A stretch of DNA of 64,000 bases from Streblospio benedicti (lineage: Eukaryota > Annelida > Polychaeta > Spionida > Spionidae). The notes below the pieces were generated by a model that was given only the letters and a program-made list of their open reading frames with translations, ran no database searches and was not told the DNA's origin. Shown in pieces: positions 27,621 to 39,321 of the stretch. Position numbers and translations under genes: made by a program. Where the stretch lies: contig JAGTTF010005592.1 in the NCBI GenBank assembly GCA_019095985.1, positions 1 through 64,000 of the forward strand, written 5' to 3'. Each line of letters begins with the position of its first letter. Positions within the stretch are counted from its first letter, which is position 1.

Positions 27621-28614
27621 CACTATAAAATTAATTTTTAAAATATTAATACAAATAAAATATCAAAATGATATATACGTTTGAAAAATGAATAGATTTG
27701 ATAAGCTGTTATATCATTTGAGACTCATCAAATTTTCCTGGGACCCATCTAAATTTAAGTTGCGAGTCCCAGGGACTCACCCTATTAATAACCTATTTAC
27801 ATCGCTGGGAGATAAAGTGTTGATGATATTCAATTATATATGAGGATCATATGTACATACATAGGATCCAACTGTGTTTTCACGGTTAAATTTACCGGCC
27901 TAGTAATGTACTACTACTAGTACTAGGCCTAGCTCTAAAAGCACGGCACAAGCTCCGAAACCTGGTTGGGGTGCCGGTGACCGGGGCCGGGGAGGGAAAG
28001 ATGGGGGGTGATAGCGTGGGCGATCTACAACCACAGGCTCGGTTTTCTCGTAGAAACTTGGGTGTCGGGGGCGCACCTATTGCATTGTTGCGCGACAAAC
28101 TGTCAAACCTTAGAGCATCGACGTCACAACCAAAGACTGACTGTTCTATAAAATTGTGAGCGGTCATCTGGATCTACCACTGACTTAATAGACCTCACTA
28201 GCTCTGGAACGTCACCAGGCAGAGCCCACAAAGGGAAAATACAGATTGATGGGTCATGATAACAGCACAGATGCTGGCGGAAAACCAAGCCTTGGAGGCG
28301 CCTGTAGCTGGGCCTTGAAAAGACCCAATGGAAGGATCTTGGCCAGTGCACACCCATCCCGTATATTTTTTTGTTAAAACCGTTGCAGCTCAACTATTAA
28401 TGAACCAACAATAGTGTTTGAGGTGTCACAATATGAAGCTATTTAATTATATTTTTGTCTTTGCAAAATTATGATTCATTTTTCGATACAACATGCCTCA
28501 ATATATTACAATTATTCGGAAATATTAAGTCAGCAAATTGTTGTTTTTTAAATTTAACATTATGAAGATCTTAATTAATTTCAATATGTTTTCCTCAAGT
28601 TTGCTTGTGGATTC
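27621..28614. other. Unassigned, includes a GC-rich patch
   Basis: Around 27950-28090 the GC content rises sharply, with ccggtgaccggggccgg. ORFs on both strands cross it (27892-28167 and 28124-28393 on minus), but neither shows a known motif. The patch could be a promoter island or a GC-rich repeat. Confidence 0.3.
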
Positions 28615-28865
28615 AATTCTGTTCTCTATCTGTGTGTTCTATGCCAAACAAGCTCCTACCACTGTATTAACATGTTAAACGGTTAATGGGCGCCCCCTCC
28701 CAGCCAGTCAACACACCTGGTCGATTATTATCACGACCAAGAGGTCGTGGATATGAATCTCAACCAGGATTGAAATTTTTATAGGTCTGATTTCTTTGCA
28801 TATTCATGCTAGTGGTAGGAGCTTCCTTGCCATAGAACACGCAGAGAGAGAATAGAATTCATCTA
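28615..28865. repeat. Foldback element, second copy
   Basis: Inverted arms at about 28615-28680 and 28805-28865 (…gctcctaccactgtatt… and …ctagtggtaggagctt…) enclose a degenerate tRNA-like core with aggtcgtggatatgaatctc. The arms match those of the element at 11303-11585. A right arm alone occurs at 30479-30540. Confidence 0.7.
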
Positions 28866-28886
28866 AATTTAATTTTATGTCTATAG

Positions 28887-28971
28887 ACGTTGGTTACTCG
28901 AGTTTTTGATGATGAAGCTACTGGCAATGATGATGAAGTCAGAAGATCAGGAAAATCAAGGTGAAGAAAAG
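28887..28971 (+). CDS. Possible second exon of the 15493 gene
   Basis: The acceptor is tctatag and the donor GAAAAG|GTAATG. It continues the phase of the exon at 15493-15566 without a stop, giving WLLEFLMMKLLAMMMKSEDQ and so on. Further in-phase pieces may lie near 30932 and 31225 (…KKVLHKIY, then a stop). The link across 13 kb rests only on phase, so it is a weak proposal. Confidence 0.2.
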
Positions 28972-29519
28972 GTAATGTTATTAAATCATTTTCATGTAGT
29001 GTATTAGTGATTATACAAGCATGTTTATTTTTTATAGTTGTTCCACTTTTGATAACATTTAATATTACATTGAATTTATATAAGGGGGGGGTAATAGTAT
29101 GATAATGATGAAAAATAGAAATGATAAAAAATAATGAATATTGTCAGATGTTGTGTCTAGTATCAAATTTGCATCAACATTATTGCGTTGGAAATATCTT
29201 TTATTTGGTGCAGATATGACCATCCTCTGGCCCCCCCCTCCCCCATTAAACTTACAACTTCTCACCTCTCTTATTTCACCCCTCCTGCCATCAAAAAAGA
29301 AAAAAAAATCGCCTGTCCAATTTGGGCTGTTTTTAAATAGTTGCGGAAGAAACAATATTTCTTTAATAAATTGAAAATGAAAGGTAACTGCGTTAGGTAT
29401 ACCTGTAATGTGTATCAATTTTTGTTTCAAATATACTTTTACTTTTGTTGTTTTTGATTTTATATTTTCTGTTCTTAGATAAGTGAAACGAAAGTCAGTG
29501 TTGCTTGTAAAGGTAATTT

Positions 29520-29613
29520 GGAAGATCGTGGAATCGAACTCACGGTCTCCCGACTATGATTCAGACCGGTCATATGTCATAGGCGGTTGCTCTACCGACT
29601 GAGCTAATCTTCC
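29520..29613 (-). tRNA. tRNA-like sequence, 94 nt, likely pseudogene or intron-bearing
   Basis: Read on minus, it has a perfect 7-bp acceptor stem (GGAAGAT with ATCTTCC), a canonical D arm (GCTCAGTCGGTAGAGC) and a T loop (GTTCGATTCC). The T stem has one extra A. Between the D arm and the T arm there are about 21 bases more than in a standard tRNA. These could be a small intron next to the anticodon or an insertion, and they contain gaccggtc and a possible ctatga/tcatag stem. The anticodon cannot be assigned with confidence. A SINE head is another option, although the acceptor stem is intact. Confidence 0.6.
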
Positions 29614-30194
29614 TAGACGAAGGAATCACACTTCAACTTCGCCTATATGCTTGTATGCTGCGTTGCGCAATCACACACTGTCTGACACCTTACGCTATAT
29701 TTAGCTTGTGCCAGTCTTAATCGACATGCACACTACCGACTTCGTTTGTTGGCATGCTGCGATACAGGATGTCATGCAGGATGCATTGTGTCTCTGAAGC
29801 ACTTTGTTTACATAAGTGTGTTTATAGCCTATGTGTGTTTGTTTTGCTGTTTTTTTAATTAACTGGACCGGTTTAATTGAAAAATTTTGCTCACAAATTT
29901 GTATAAAAATATTTTGCTCTTGTTAAAAATTGTGTTATGGTGCAAGTGTATGTTAGTACTGTTATTTTTCAATGAACCATTTTGCCCATTTTGTTTCATT
30001 TTAATTAACATTGGGGATCATGGAAAAAATTGAAGAAATTTTACAAATAAGATATGCAGTTACCCTGACACTTGTATTACACACAGAGAGCAAAAGTTGT
30101 ACCTTAGAATTAATCTTTTGCATTATTTATTCCAGAGGCAGTCACTCAGCTTTATTGTATGAAAAAATGGGAAATCCTGACTTGGAGTCTGTGT

Positions 30195-30480
30195 CATTGA
30201 CTCGAGGCTAAGCAGATTGCGCTGGGCTGATCATGTGCATAGGAGCAGTGCCTAGATAAACAGATGTGAGGAGATGGAGATTGCTGGTAACAAACCAACA
30301 GCAAGACCTAAAAAATCTTGTAGGAGCACAATTGCTGAAGACTTAAAGGCAGGGAACTTAAAAAATCAAGATTCCAAATGAACGACCAGCCTGATAAGCC
30401 AGTCCAACACCCTCTAAGGTTAAAATATTGAATTAAAACGCATGATGATGACGACGACGATGAACAATTTGAATGTGTTT
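30195..30480 (+). mobile_element. LINE 3' end fragment
   Basis: The + strand reads LSRLRWADHVHRSS, then RCEEMEIAGNKPTARPKKSC and AEDLKAGNLKN, with a stop between the two parts. This is the pattern of the C terminus of non-LTR reverse transcriptases (LRW-GHV, then GRPKK-W and a DL). It ends in a simple-repeat tail, atgatgatgacgacgacgat, near 30442-30462. It is a 5'-truncated dead copy, distinct from the one at 14728. Confidence 0.75.
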
Positions 30481-30540
30481 GGTCTGATTTCTTTGCATAT
30501 TCATGCTAGTGGTAGAAGCTTCCTTGCCATAGAACATGCC
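30479..30540. repeat. Solo right arm of the foldback family
   Basis: ggtctgatttctttgcatat and catgctagtggtagaagctt match 28786-28835 almost base for base. It directly follows the LINE tail. No left arm is present. Confidence 0.7.
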
Positions 30541-31723
30541 TTCTTCCCACTATAACAATTTTAAGAATCACTAAGAATCTAGACAAGAAGTAAGAGACTT
30601 GTGAAGTGGTTTTCGATATAAACTTGCAGGATGAAAAGAAAAGGTCCTCGAACTACATAGATATTATTGGAATAAATAGAATACATACTAATTAGATATT
30701 GTAGAAGAGATTGCAAACGTCTGCATGAATATTATTGGAATACATAAAATAATGAAAACTATTTGCTAATTAAAGCAATTAGCAATTCCATTCATGAATC
30801 CCTTCACTTTCAGTAGGTAGTGAATGCTTCTCATCAATCAATGGTAGTCTCCAGTGCCAAGATTCCAGTTTTCATTCCTTCAATTTAACCAAGTCCAATG
30901 AGATTGCAGTTGATGTCTATAATTCCACAGGATGTGAAAAGTGATGCCAGGTAACATTACAACATTTTGCAACTGATTATTATATAAAGTGTTCGTCAAC
31001 TAAAGTGTACACTCTTAATTGTTGCCTTTGTAAATAAATATTTAAAGTCATAATGATTTATTTGGGTTCACCTGTTGAAGTAAAAAATTAATTAGTCTTA
31101 AATGGATTTTTTGTTGTTTCTGGCCATTGTGTAATGATGGCACCCCAGGTTGCAATGTGGTGCATAAATTCACATTGATAATGTAAGAGATAAACTGTAT
31201 AAAATGTTTAATTTATTTTCCAGGAAAAAGGTGCTTCACAAGATTTATTGATGTGAGATTTGCTGTCTTGGACTCGCTTTTCACACATGAATCAAACGCT
31301 ATTGCTGTTCTTAACATAAATGAAACCAAGACATTCAAATTGAACTGTGTCAGTGTTGATATAAAGTTAAATTTTAATATCTGTTTATTTTTAAACGCTG
31401 ACAATCAAATTCACTTTTATTATATATTGTTGAAGAGTTGCACAGTGTTTGTCACTCCAGTAAATGATGCTTGATTATAATTATTCATTTTGTGTGGTTG
31501 GCCACATTATGTACTATTTTCTGAAATTATATATATATATATATAAATAAAATTATGAAGTTGTGTATGTTGTTAAAAGGTAAAATATGATTCGTCATAT
31601 TTTTCTTTAATGTATATGTATATTACTATGATCTTTAATGATAGTCTTTTATTGATTACATTTTATGTATTATGTTAGTATATAAACAACCAAATAACAA
31701 TTTCAATGCATCATTTCAGAGAA

Positions 31724-34700
31724 ATGGTGTGGTGTTTTGCACCGGAATGTGATCATTCACAAGAACAGTCATGCAGATTCCTCCGCTTTCCGAAGAACGA
31801 ACAGCTTAAAAGAAAATGGGTCGGAAATTGCAGGTAAAATTGGCAACCTAGTTTATTGTTCTTTTGTAATTTAAATAAAAATTACTGTCGATAATATGTG
31901 AAATCAATCAATGCGTAAAAATCATACATGTCTAGCAAACGAATGGTGCTGAAAATGCTTACTTGTGAGATGAAATTAATAGTTATAGTCAATATATAGG
32001 AATGATATTGCACTCTTACATACATGCATAAGCTGGCAGGCCTGTACGTTAATTAAGGGTTGTTCGGTTGCCTGCAACAACCATTTCAAATCCCGGTCAA
32101 CCAAAAGTTACCGAGTGGTTGCCCTGTGTGGCAGGGCTGTGAACTTACGGGAAATACCGGTCTAATAAAGGTCTGACTGGTATTTGCATTATTAGATAAG
32201 AACACTAAAACATATGATAATGTATAAGTTGTATATTTTTATGCTATTTTAGACACAAGGATGCAGAGCCGTCAGAAAATAGTCGGTTGTGCAGCTGTCA
32301 TTTTGAACCAAATGCAGATGCTCCAACATTATTCAAATGGAATGAGACGAAAGTTTTCTCTTACCCAGTCGTAGGAAATAAAAGGTATACTTTTCAATAT
32401 TAGTGAAGATTAAAAAAAAAGAAAAGAAATTCACATTCTTGGTTAAGGGCCGAGTCATTATTTAAGCCGTGGGGGGGGTCGGAAAAAAACTGGGGGGGGT
32501 CAGATGTTTGAATTTGAATGTTGTGGGGGGGTCAGAAGTTTGAATTTGAATGTTGTGGGGGGGTCAGAAGTTTGAATTTGAATGTTGTGGGGGGGTCAGA
32601 AGTTTCAAAATGGAAGTTGTGGGGGGGGGTCAGAAGTTTAAAATGGAAGAATATGGGGGGGGTCAAATATTCTGATTCTTGAAATGATACTGGGGGGGTC
32701 AAATGTCCAAATTTTGTAAATTTACTGAAAGAGCCCGTGGCAAGCGTTTATATTTCTTAATAAATGTTGGTAGAATGTCCTGATCTTTTTCTTTGGTATG
32801 TGATCAATCATTTGGTTGTATAAAATATCTTGTAATTTTGTACCTAGTTTAATATGTCAACTCAACACATGCAATTGTATTGCTCATATTTGCCAAAATG
32901 CTTTTGACAGAGGATTTTAGTGATTGGATGGAAAACATTTAAGTATGCCTTCCCCAAGAATTTGTACTGCTTAAAAATATATCAAAGTTAACTTGTCATG
33001 ATATGAAAGGACTGGTGCTATTAATTGAATTTAGAGTTTTTGATAATACCTCATCGGCTCTTATATTAGAGCAATTATCTGAGCCACTGCAAGCAACTTA
33101 TGAAATGGAATATGAAACCCTTTATCAAGATTGAATCATATTATGTTTAATTGTCTTTCGACTAACCACTAACTTTTATTTTCGGAAAATGCAATATAAA
33201 TTCCTTACTTTTTTTTCTCAAAATAACAGATTGAAGATTAAATCGCTTTCTCTAAAATCAATTAAATAGCATCAGTCCATTTATATCACGACAAGTTAAT
33301 ATACCGGGTATACAGTTTGTATTACATTTTGTTTATTGCATTTAATAAACTGGGGAAAAACTAGTTTCATTCATTCATAGTTTCATTCATATAGCTAAAT
33401 ATTTTTGCAAATTTGTACAGCAGATATGACAGTACAATGCTATGCTAATACATACACAGGGCATGTGGAAATGTGGGTGCCATATGCCAGGTAAGATATA
33501 CTAAAGTGGGGGGGTCGGAAGTTCATATTTCAGGCATATATTTCAATGTTGGGGGGGGGTCATATGTTTGATTTGCGAACCCGTGGGGGGGTCATATGTT
33601 TGATTTACAAATACGTGGGGGGGTCATATGTTTGATTTGCAAACCCTTGGGGGGGTCAGAAGTTAGAAACACCGATGTCTAGAAAAACTTCCGACCCCCC
33701 CAATTCTTAAATAATGACTCGGCCCTTAATTTTCCCTCTGAATGCAGAATAACGGGGCCTTCGTAAATAAATTCAAGATTTGATTGAGTTGATTTAATTC
33801 GAATGAAACAAAGCTATTGCTGGTAAATCTTTGTACAAGATTTCAGATTTCATGATTATCAATGAATAATTTTTAATCATATTTCACAATCATTGAGTAT
33901 AGTTGTTAGCTGTACATTCAACATTGTACAGGAAACGTAAACAGGCCAAATCACAACCAGCATCAGTGTCAGCATCAGCATCGGCTTTAACTGCTGAGAA
34001 AAGCACACAGACGTCTGAAGAAGGTTGTGGCTCTGGAAAGTCTCTTGACAAATACCAACAGATGATTAGCGAGTTGCAAGCTGAAATTGCAACATTGAAA
34101 TTGGAAAGAGCAGATTTGCTTTATGCCAAGAAAAGGATGTCTTTCCAAGACATCAAACATGATGAAAACATGGTATATTCATTACTTCATAACTATTATA
34201 AAATCAGTATGCGCAATATTTTTTGAACCAGCAGTTAGATGTTTTTAAGCTATAGAGTCTATTTGACTGTAATTTACCTGATATTTGTTCAATTATGTGG
34301 CTCAGTATACTTGTAATTGCTGATTTCACCACCCCTAATAATGTCTATGAATTTGAAGATGACATACTTAGTTTTCTCAATATATGTCTTCTTTGTATGA
34401 TAAATCATAACAAAAAATATATAATCATGGGGAAAGATGACAACATTGTTTAAAAAAATATTTAACCATTACATTATTAAGAATATGGAACTCAATGAAA
34501 ATAGAACTGAATGAAAACTGTCAATAACGACTTGATTTTTTTTCCAGGTTAGAATGTATACTACTCTTCAACCAGATGTGTTCAAGATCATTGTAAAAAC
34601 ATTGGAGAGGTTTGAACTCAAGTACTATAAGGAGTGGAGAGTTACTAAAATACCATTAGTTGATCAATTGTTGATGACATTGATTAAATTAAAATTAAAT

Positions 34701-35285
34701 GTACCCAACATGGATTTGGCTATTCGTTTTGGTATCTCTGAAACAACAGTTCATAATATTTTTTATACTTTAGTTTGTGCTTTACATGAACTTTTATATG
34801 TTGGTTGTACAACAATCCCCTCTCAAGCAAAATGTAAGGGTTCTTTACCCTTAGCATTTGAAGATTTTGGGTCAGCTCGCTTAGTTATAGATGCTACCGA
34901 ACTAACTATGGATATACCATCCGATATTACCAAACAAGCAGCATCCTACAGCAGTTACAAAAGTAGGCACACTGTTAAATCTGTCACTGGGGTTGCACCT
35001 AATGCCGCTCTTGTGTATGCTAGTGATTTGTATCCTGGCTCTACCTCAGATGTAAAGATCACTGAACATTGTGGTCTCTTGCAGCATCTCCATCCTGGAG
35101 ATCTTATTTTGGCTGACAAAGGATTTACAATCCATAGTCAATTGCCTGAAGGTGTATCACTTAACATACCACCATTTCTATCAGGAAAGTCGCAATTTAC
35201 TCCTGAAGAAGCTGCCTTGTGTAGAAAAATTGCTCGTGCACGCATCCACGTAGAACGTGCAAATGAACGTATAAAAAATTTTTAA
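31724..35285 (+). CDS. THAP-domain DDE transposase (ISL2EU-like)
   Basis: Exons are 31724-31833, 32253-32384, 33932-34172 and 34548-35285, all with GT-AG ends and matching phases. The first two form a C2CH THAP finger: CFAPECDHS, then FRFP-like LRFPKN, KRKWVGNC, and CSCHFEP. A serine-rich linker and a coiled coil (MISELQAEIATLKLERADLL) follow. The last exon is a DDE_Tnp_4-like core with a helix-turn-helix start. The likely catalytic acids lie in VIDATEL, LADKGF and HVERANERIKNF. The frame stops right after the last motif, in a run of five T at 35279-35283. With four T the frame would continue about 50 residues to a TAA near 35440. It would bind its own TIR through THAP and cut and join DNA. 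Intron 2 carries the insertion at 32447-33725. Confidence 0.85.
32038..32150. repeat. Degenerate copy of the CAGGGCTCTACGTTAA repeat
   Basis: ctgtacgttaattaagggtt, ggttgcctgcaacaacc and gtggcagggctgtgaac recall the better-preserved element at 47732-47854. It lies in the first transposase intron. The match is approximate. Confidence 0.35.
32447..33725. mobile_element. G-rich TIR element, copy 1, 1.28 kb
   Basis: The TIR is gggccgagtcattatttaag at both ends, and the flanks are TTAA on both sides. Just inside each end lie arrays of GGGGGGGTCAGAAGTT-like units, four to five on each side, with opposite orientation. The middle is AT-rich without an ORF, so it is non-autonomous. Copy 2 at 38079-39321 is almost identical apart from G-run lengths. 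It interrupts an intron of the THAP transposase. Confidence 0.9.
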
Positions 35286-36728
35286 GATTCTAGACCATAT
35301 AAGTAACAAATATCGGAGTATATCTTCAAAGTTATTTCAAGTCTGTTGTGCGCTGACAAACTTGCAAGCACCACTCATGAAAGAAATTAGTGACAACTAT
35401 CAGTTTAATTTGCAAGACTGTACATTGTTTGATAACTAAGATTTCAGATTGTACACTAATGGATTGATGATATACATGTATGTAAATGCAAATCAAATAC
35501 TAGCAAATTGTGACTTTCCTGATAGAAATGTTGGTATGAACCCCAGTATAGTCGGTCACAACTTGGAGGTAAGTGGCACGTCGGTGTCGATAGTAAAAAA
35601 ATTGAGGATATGCAGTGTCGTCAGTGTACTCAATGTTGGTAATAAAACTTTGGGGATATGCACTGTCAGTGTCATCAGTGCCGGTAGTGTCAGTAGTGAA
35701 CACCATTGTCGTCAGTGTCGTAGTAAATGTTTTGGGTATGCACTGTCAGTGTTGTCAGTGTCGGTAGATTCGTATTTGGGGTCCTATGGGATTGAAATTT
35801 CGTGCAATCGCTTACCCCGAATTTCTGACTGTATAGTCTGTCCCATCATTATTGTACTGATTAAAAATTTTAATGTGCCTTTTAAACTGATCAGGCTGAT
35901 AAAATTTCAAAATGACTGTATAGTCTGTCCCATAATTAATTGTTTACTGAAAATTTTTTATTAAATACAATTTTTTCAGAGTGGCTCTGATGGACCATAA
36001 AACAATTCTTTTTGAGTTTTTTAAACTGATCAGGCTGATAAGGTACATAATATTAGCAATAATCCCCCTCTTTTGTAACTACATTTTGTGAAGAGTACAG
36101 TCATTCTTGACTATTATTGTTTATTCTGATCTAAGAGTTCCACAAAGCAAAACAGAGTATGGGATACGTTTATACAACAGATTGCTATATAACCAACATA
36201 TAAAATTTGGGGACAAGTTTAAGTGATAATTATTAATCTTTTGATCAAGTGTTAATTGCGTGATGTTGTTAATGAGAAAGACATTTGTTTGGTGAATTTT
36301 CTTCCTGGACTATAATTATAATGTTCATGCGTGCGATTTGACAGCCATTAATACTTTGCTTACTGTGTTGATGCAATAAGTTCATTCATTTTTAGATATG
36401 TATATGTATAAATTAGTCCTCAAATAAGACCAAGAAACTGTGGTTGAGTAATTGAACCAATAAATGGGAGAAAACAGACTTTGCCTTGTATTTATATACG
36501 TCACTTCTTATGCTTTACCCTAGCGATCAGTGGTAGTGAAGATACACACTAATTCATTAGCAAATAGCCAATTCAATTGCAGTTTTATCTACAAATTTTA
36601 CAAAATTCACACATAATTTGAAATAGTAAAAAATCAACATTGAATTAATAGTAAATAAATACCTAGTACTTATTTTAACAATCGTAAAAGTTAACATAAA
36701 ACTCATGAAATGCACTAAAAATATATAA
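35286..36728. other. Region between the convergent transposon genes, with tandem repeats
   Basis: Bases 35286-35443 contain the rest of the transposase reading in another frame. Between about 35575 and 35770 three or four copies of a unit with gtcagtgtcgtagtaaa and ggggatatgcactgtcagtg occur. From 35828 to 36045 the words gactgtatagtctgtccca and aaactgatcaggctgataa each appear twice. These are minisatellite-like arrays; the ORF at 35449-35964 is made of them and is not a gene. Confidence 0.6.
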
Positions 36729-37973
36729 TCAACGAAGATAAAAAAAAATATTGCCAGAACCTGTGATGTGTATCTGAACCTGATGGTAGTAGAAGTGGTC
36801 TTTCTTCAAGGTGTAGCCATTTGGCTTGATTTCTAGAAAAAATCAAAGTCAAATGTCATTGTGCTTGAAATAGTATATTTAATTTCAAATAAAATACATG
36901 TAGTTTCATAATTTTACGATTTTATCAAATGAAGAATAACCTGCAATATTCTACATAATTTTCATTAGGGTATGGAGACCAAGTATTATGATTATTTAAT
37001 GTGTGGTGCTTTACTTATCTAGTGGCAGAACCAGTGGTGAATAAATACTGTAGCCACTTTATGATGTAGTTCCATTTATGCAATACGTACGCACAAAATT
37101 AATTGAAATCAACTGTTATTGCGCTTTATATATACACAAGAAGTTACCTAGACAAAATCCTTTCAATGTTTTCACAGCCTCTTCAATCGTCATATCCTTT
37201 GCATTAAAGGGACATTTGACTTCAATTATCTGTGGCACTGTACAACACCCATCCATTTTAAAGACATAATCATCCTGCGCTGGCACTGTCACTATGCAAT
37301 CTGGAGATGCTCCGAGTACGCCGCTCTCATGTAGCCAGATACCTAGCAAGTAATAAACGATTGCTAAATAAAACACCTATCATTCATCTCCACAAAATTT
37401 TCTATCTAAAATTGCTATGCACTTTAGTAATCAAAAACAAGAAAAATACCTGTGTCAATTATTGAGCCGCCAAGTAGTAAATACTTGTCGACTGCAGATT
37501 TTTCCTGCGAAATCCCCCATGCAATACTTGCTTTTTTCTCCATATTGTAAGTGCTCTGCAGTGTCTTGAAAAGAGATGGAGGATAGCTAAAATGTAGAAT
37601 AGAAAAAAATATGTTTCAACAAGAAACAGACATTTATATACTCATCCTCATTGACACCATTATAAAGCAGTAGTGGTTAAGTAATAAAATGTGACATACC
37701 TATTTCTTTTGATGGCTGCTAACACTAATCCAAAATTGGAAGCTGTCAAACGCATTTTTCGTGCTATAGCCCATAGAGGATTAGATTGTTGCCCCGACGT
37801 AAGTGAGGACGTCAATTTTATGCTGCTTGAAGTCATAATGAGCTTTCTCCGAATGTAAAGAAGTTTGTTTGTTGCTGTAAGAAATTCCTCGGACATTAGA
37901 ATGTCTTGAACAACTGGGAACGGAAGGCGATTTGTATCAGCCTTGACTTCATCTTGTAAAATCCAATGCATTG
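36729..37973 (-). CDS. YqaJ-type exonuclease of the ISL2EU-like element
   Basis: Exons read leftward: 37973-37700, 37586-37450, 37342-37148 and 36832-36729, with agreeing phases (2, 1, 1). The domain starts at ARKMRLTASNFGLVLAA. It continues with YPPSLFKTLQSTYNMEKKAS and AWGISQEKSAVDKYL. The catalytic block follows: HESGVLGASPD, then EVKCPFNAK. It ends with DHFYYHQVQIHITG. These are the conserved features of YqaJ/lambda-exonuclease-like nucleases, and the metal-binding D, E and K are present. It probably processes DNA ends during transposition. The N-terminal exons upstream are missing; the insertion at 38079-39321 lies about 100 bases from the first exon found. The last exon may be spliced further. 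Confidence 0.8.
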
Positions 37974-38078
37974 CTAAAAATATAAATAAATACAGCACAT
38001 CATTTTCTGCATGCCAAGTGCTATAGTACCAGTATATACGCGTCTATAATTGTCACACAAGTAGTAATGTTGTGCTAA

Positions 38079-39321
38079 GGGCCGAGTCATTATTTAAGCC
38101 GTGGGGGGGGGTCGAAAAAAAACTGGGGGGGTCAGATATTTGAATTTGAATGTTGTGGGGGGGTCAGAAGTTTGAATTTGAATGTTGTGGGGGGTCAGAA
38201 GTTTCAAAATGGAAGTTGTGGGGGGGGGGGTCAGAAGTTTAAAATGGAAGAATATGGGGGGTCAAATATTCTGATTCTTGAAATGATACTGGGGGGTCAA
38301 ATGTCCAAATTTTGTAAATTTACTTAAAGAGCCCGTGGCAAGCGTTTATATTTCTTAATAAATGTTGGTAGAATGTCCTGATCTTTTTTCTTTGGTATGT
38401 GATCAATCATTTGGTTGTATAAAATATCTTGTAATTTTGTACCTAGTTTAATATGTCAACTCAACACATGCAATTGTATTGCTCATATTTGCCAAAATGC
38501 TTTTGACAGAGGATTTTAGTGATTGGATGGAAAACATTTAAGTATGCCTTCCCCAAGAATTTGTACTGCTTAAAAATATATCAAAGTTAACTTGTCATGA
38601 TATGAAAGGACTGGTGCTATTAATTGAATTTAGAGTTTTTGATAATACCTCATCGGCTCTTATATTAGAGCAATTATCTGAGCCACTGCAAGCAACTTAT
38701 GAAATGGAATATGAAACCCTTTATCAAGATTGAATCATATTATGTTTAATTGTCTTTCGACTAACCACTAACTTTTATTTTCGGAAAATGCAATATAAAT
38801 TCCTTACTTTTTTTTCTCAAAATAACAGATTGAAGATTAAATCGCTTTCTCTAAAATCAATTAAATAGCATCAGTCCATTTATATCACGACAAGTTAATA
38901 TACCGGGTATACAGTTTGTATTACATTTTGTTTATTGCATTTAATAAATTGGGGAAAAACTAGTTTCATTCATTCATAGTTTCATTCATATAGCTAAATA
39001 TTTTTGCAAATTTGTACAGCAGATATGACAGTACAATGCTATGCTAATACATACACAGGGCATGTGGAAATGTGGGTGCCATATGCCAGGTAAGATATAC
39101 TAAAAGGGGGGGGTCGGAAGTTCATATTTCAGGCATATATTTCAATGTTGGGGGGGGGTCATATGTTTGATTTGCGAACCCTTGGGGGGTCATATGTTTG
39201 ATTTACAAATGCGTGGGGGGTCATATGTTTGATTTGCAAACCCGTGGGGGGGTCAGAAGTTAGAAACACCGATGTCTAGAAAAACTTCCGACCCCCTAAT
39301 TCTTAAATAATGACTCGGCCC
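38079..39321. mobile_element. G-rich TIR element, copy 2, 1.24 kb
   Basis: It has the same TIR and interior as copy 1, in the same orientation. Flanks are TAA on both sides (38076-38078 and 39322-39324). The AT-rich interior from about 38330 to 39110 differs from copy 1 at only a few bases, while G-run lengths in the terminal arrays differ repeatedly. No ORF is present. Confidence 0.9.

Larger units (their letters stand above)
31724..37980. mobile_element. ISL2EU/IS4EU-like DNA transposon
   Basis: A THAP-DDE transposase on + (31724-35285 and slightly beyond) and a YqaJ-type exonuclease on - (37973-36729) converge within 1.5 kb. This pair is the hallmark of ISL2EU/IS4EU elements as known from animal genomes. 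The outer TIRs were not located, so the limits given are those of the coding parts. One G-rich TIR element is nested in a transposase intron and a near-identical copy sits just 5' of the exonuclease. The transposase carries one frame break. The element therefore looks only moderately old. Confidence 0.75.

Noticed and set aside
28124-28393. 89-codon ORF on - near a GC-rich patch
   Set aside because: No domain, and another ORF overlaps it out of frame; no support as a gene.
31253-31474. 73-codon ORF upstream of the THAP exons
   Set aside because: AT-rich, no family motif, no splice link to the transposase. An acceptor at about 31224 with a short in-frame end is possible but too weak.
35449-35964. 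171-codon ORF on +
   Set aside because: It is made of minisatellite units with repeating SVSV and CIVCPII words.
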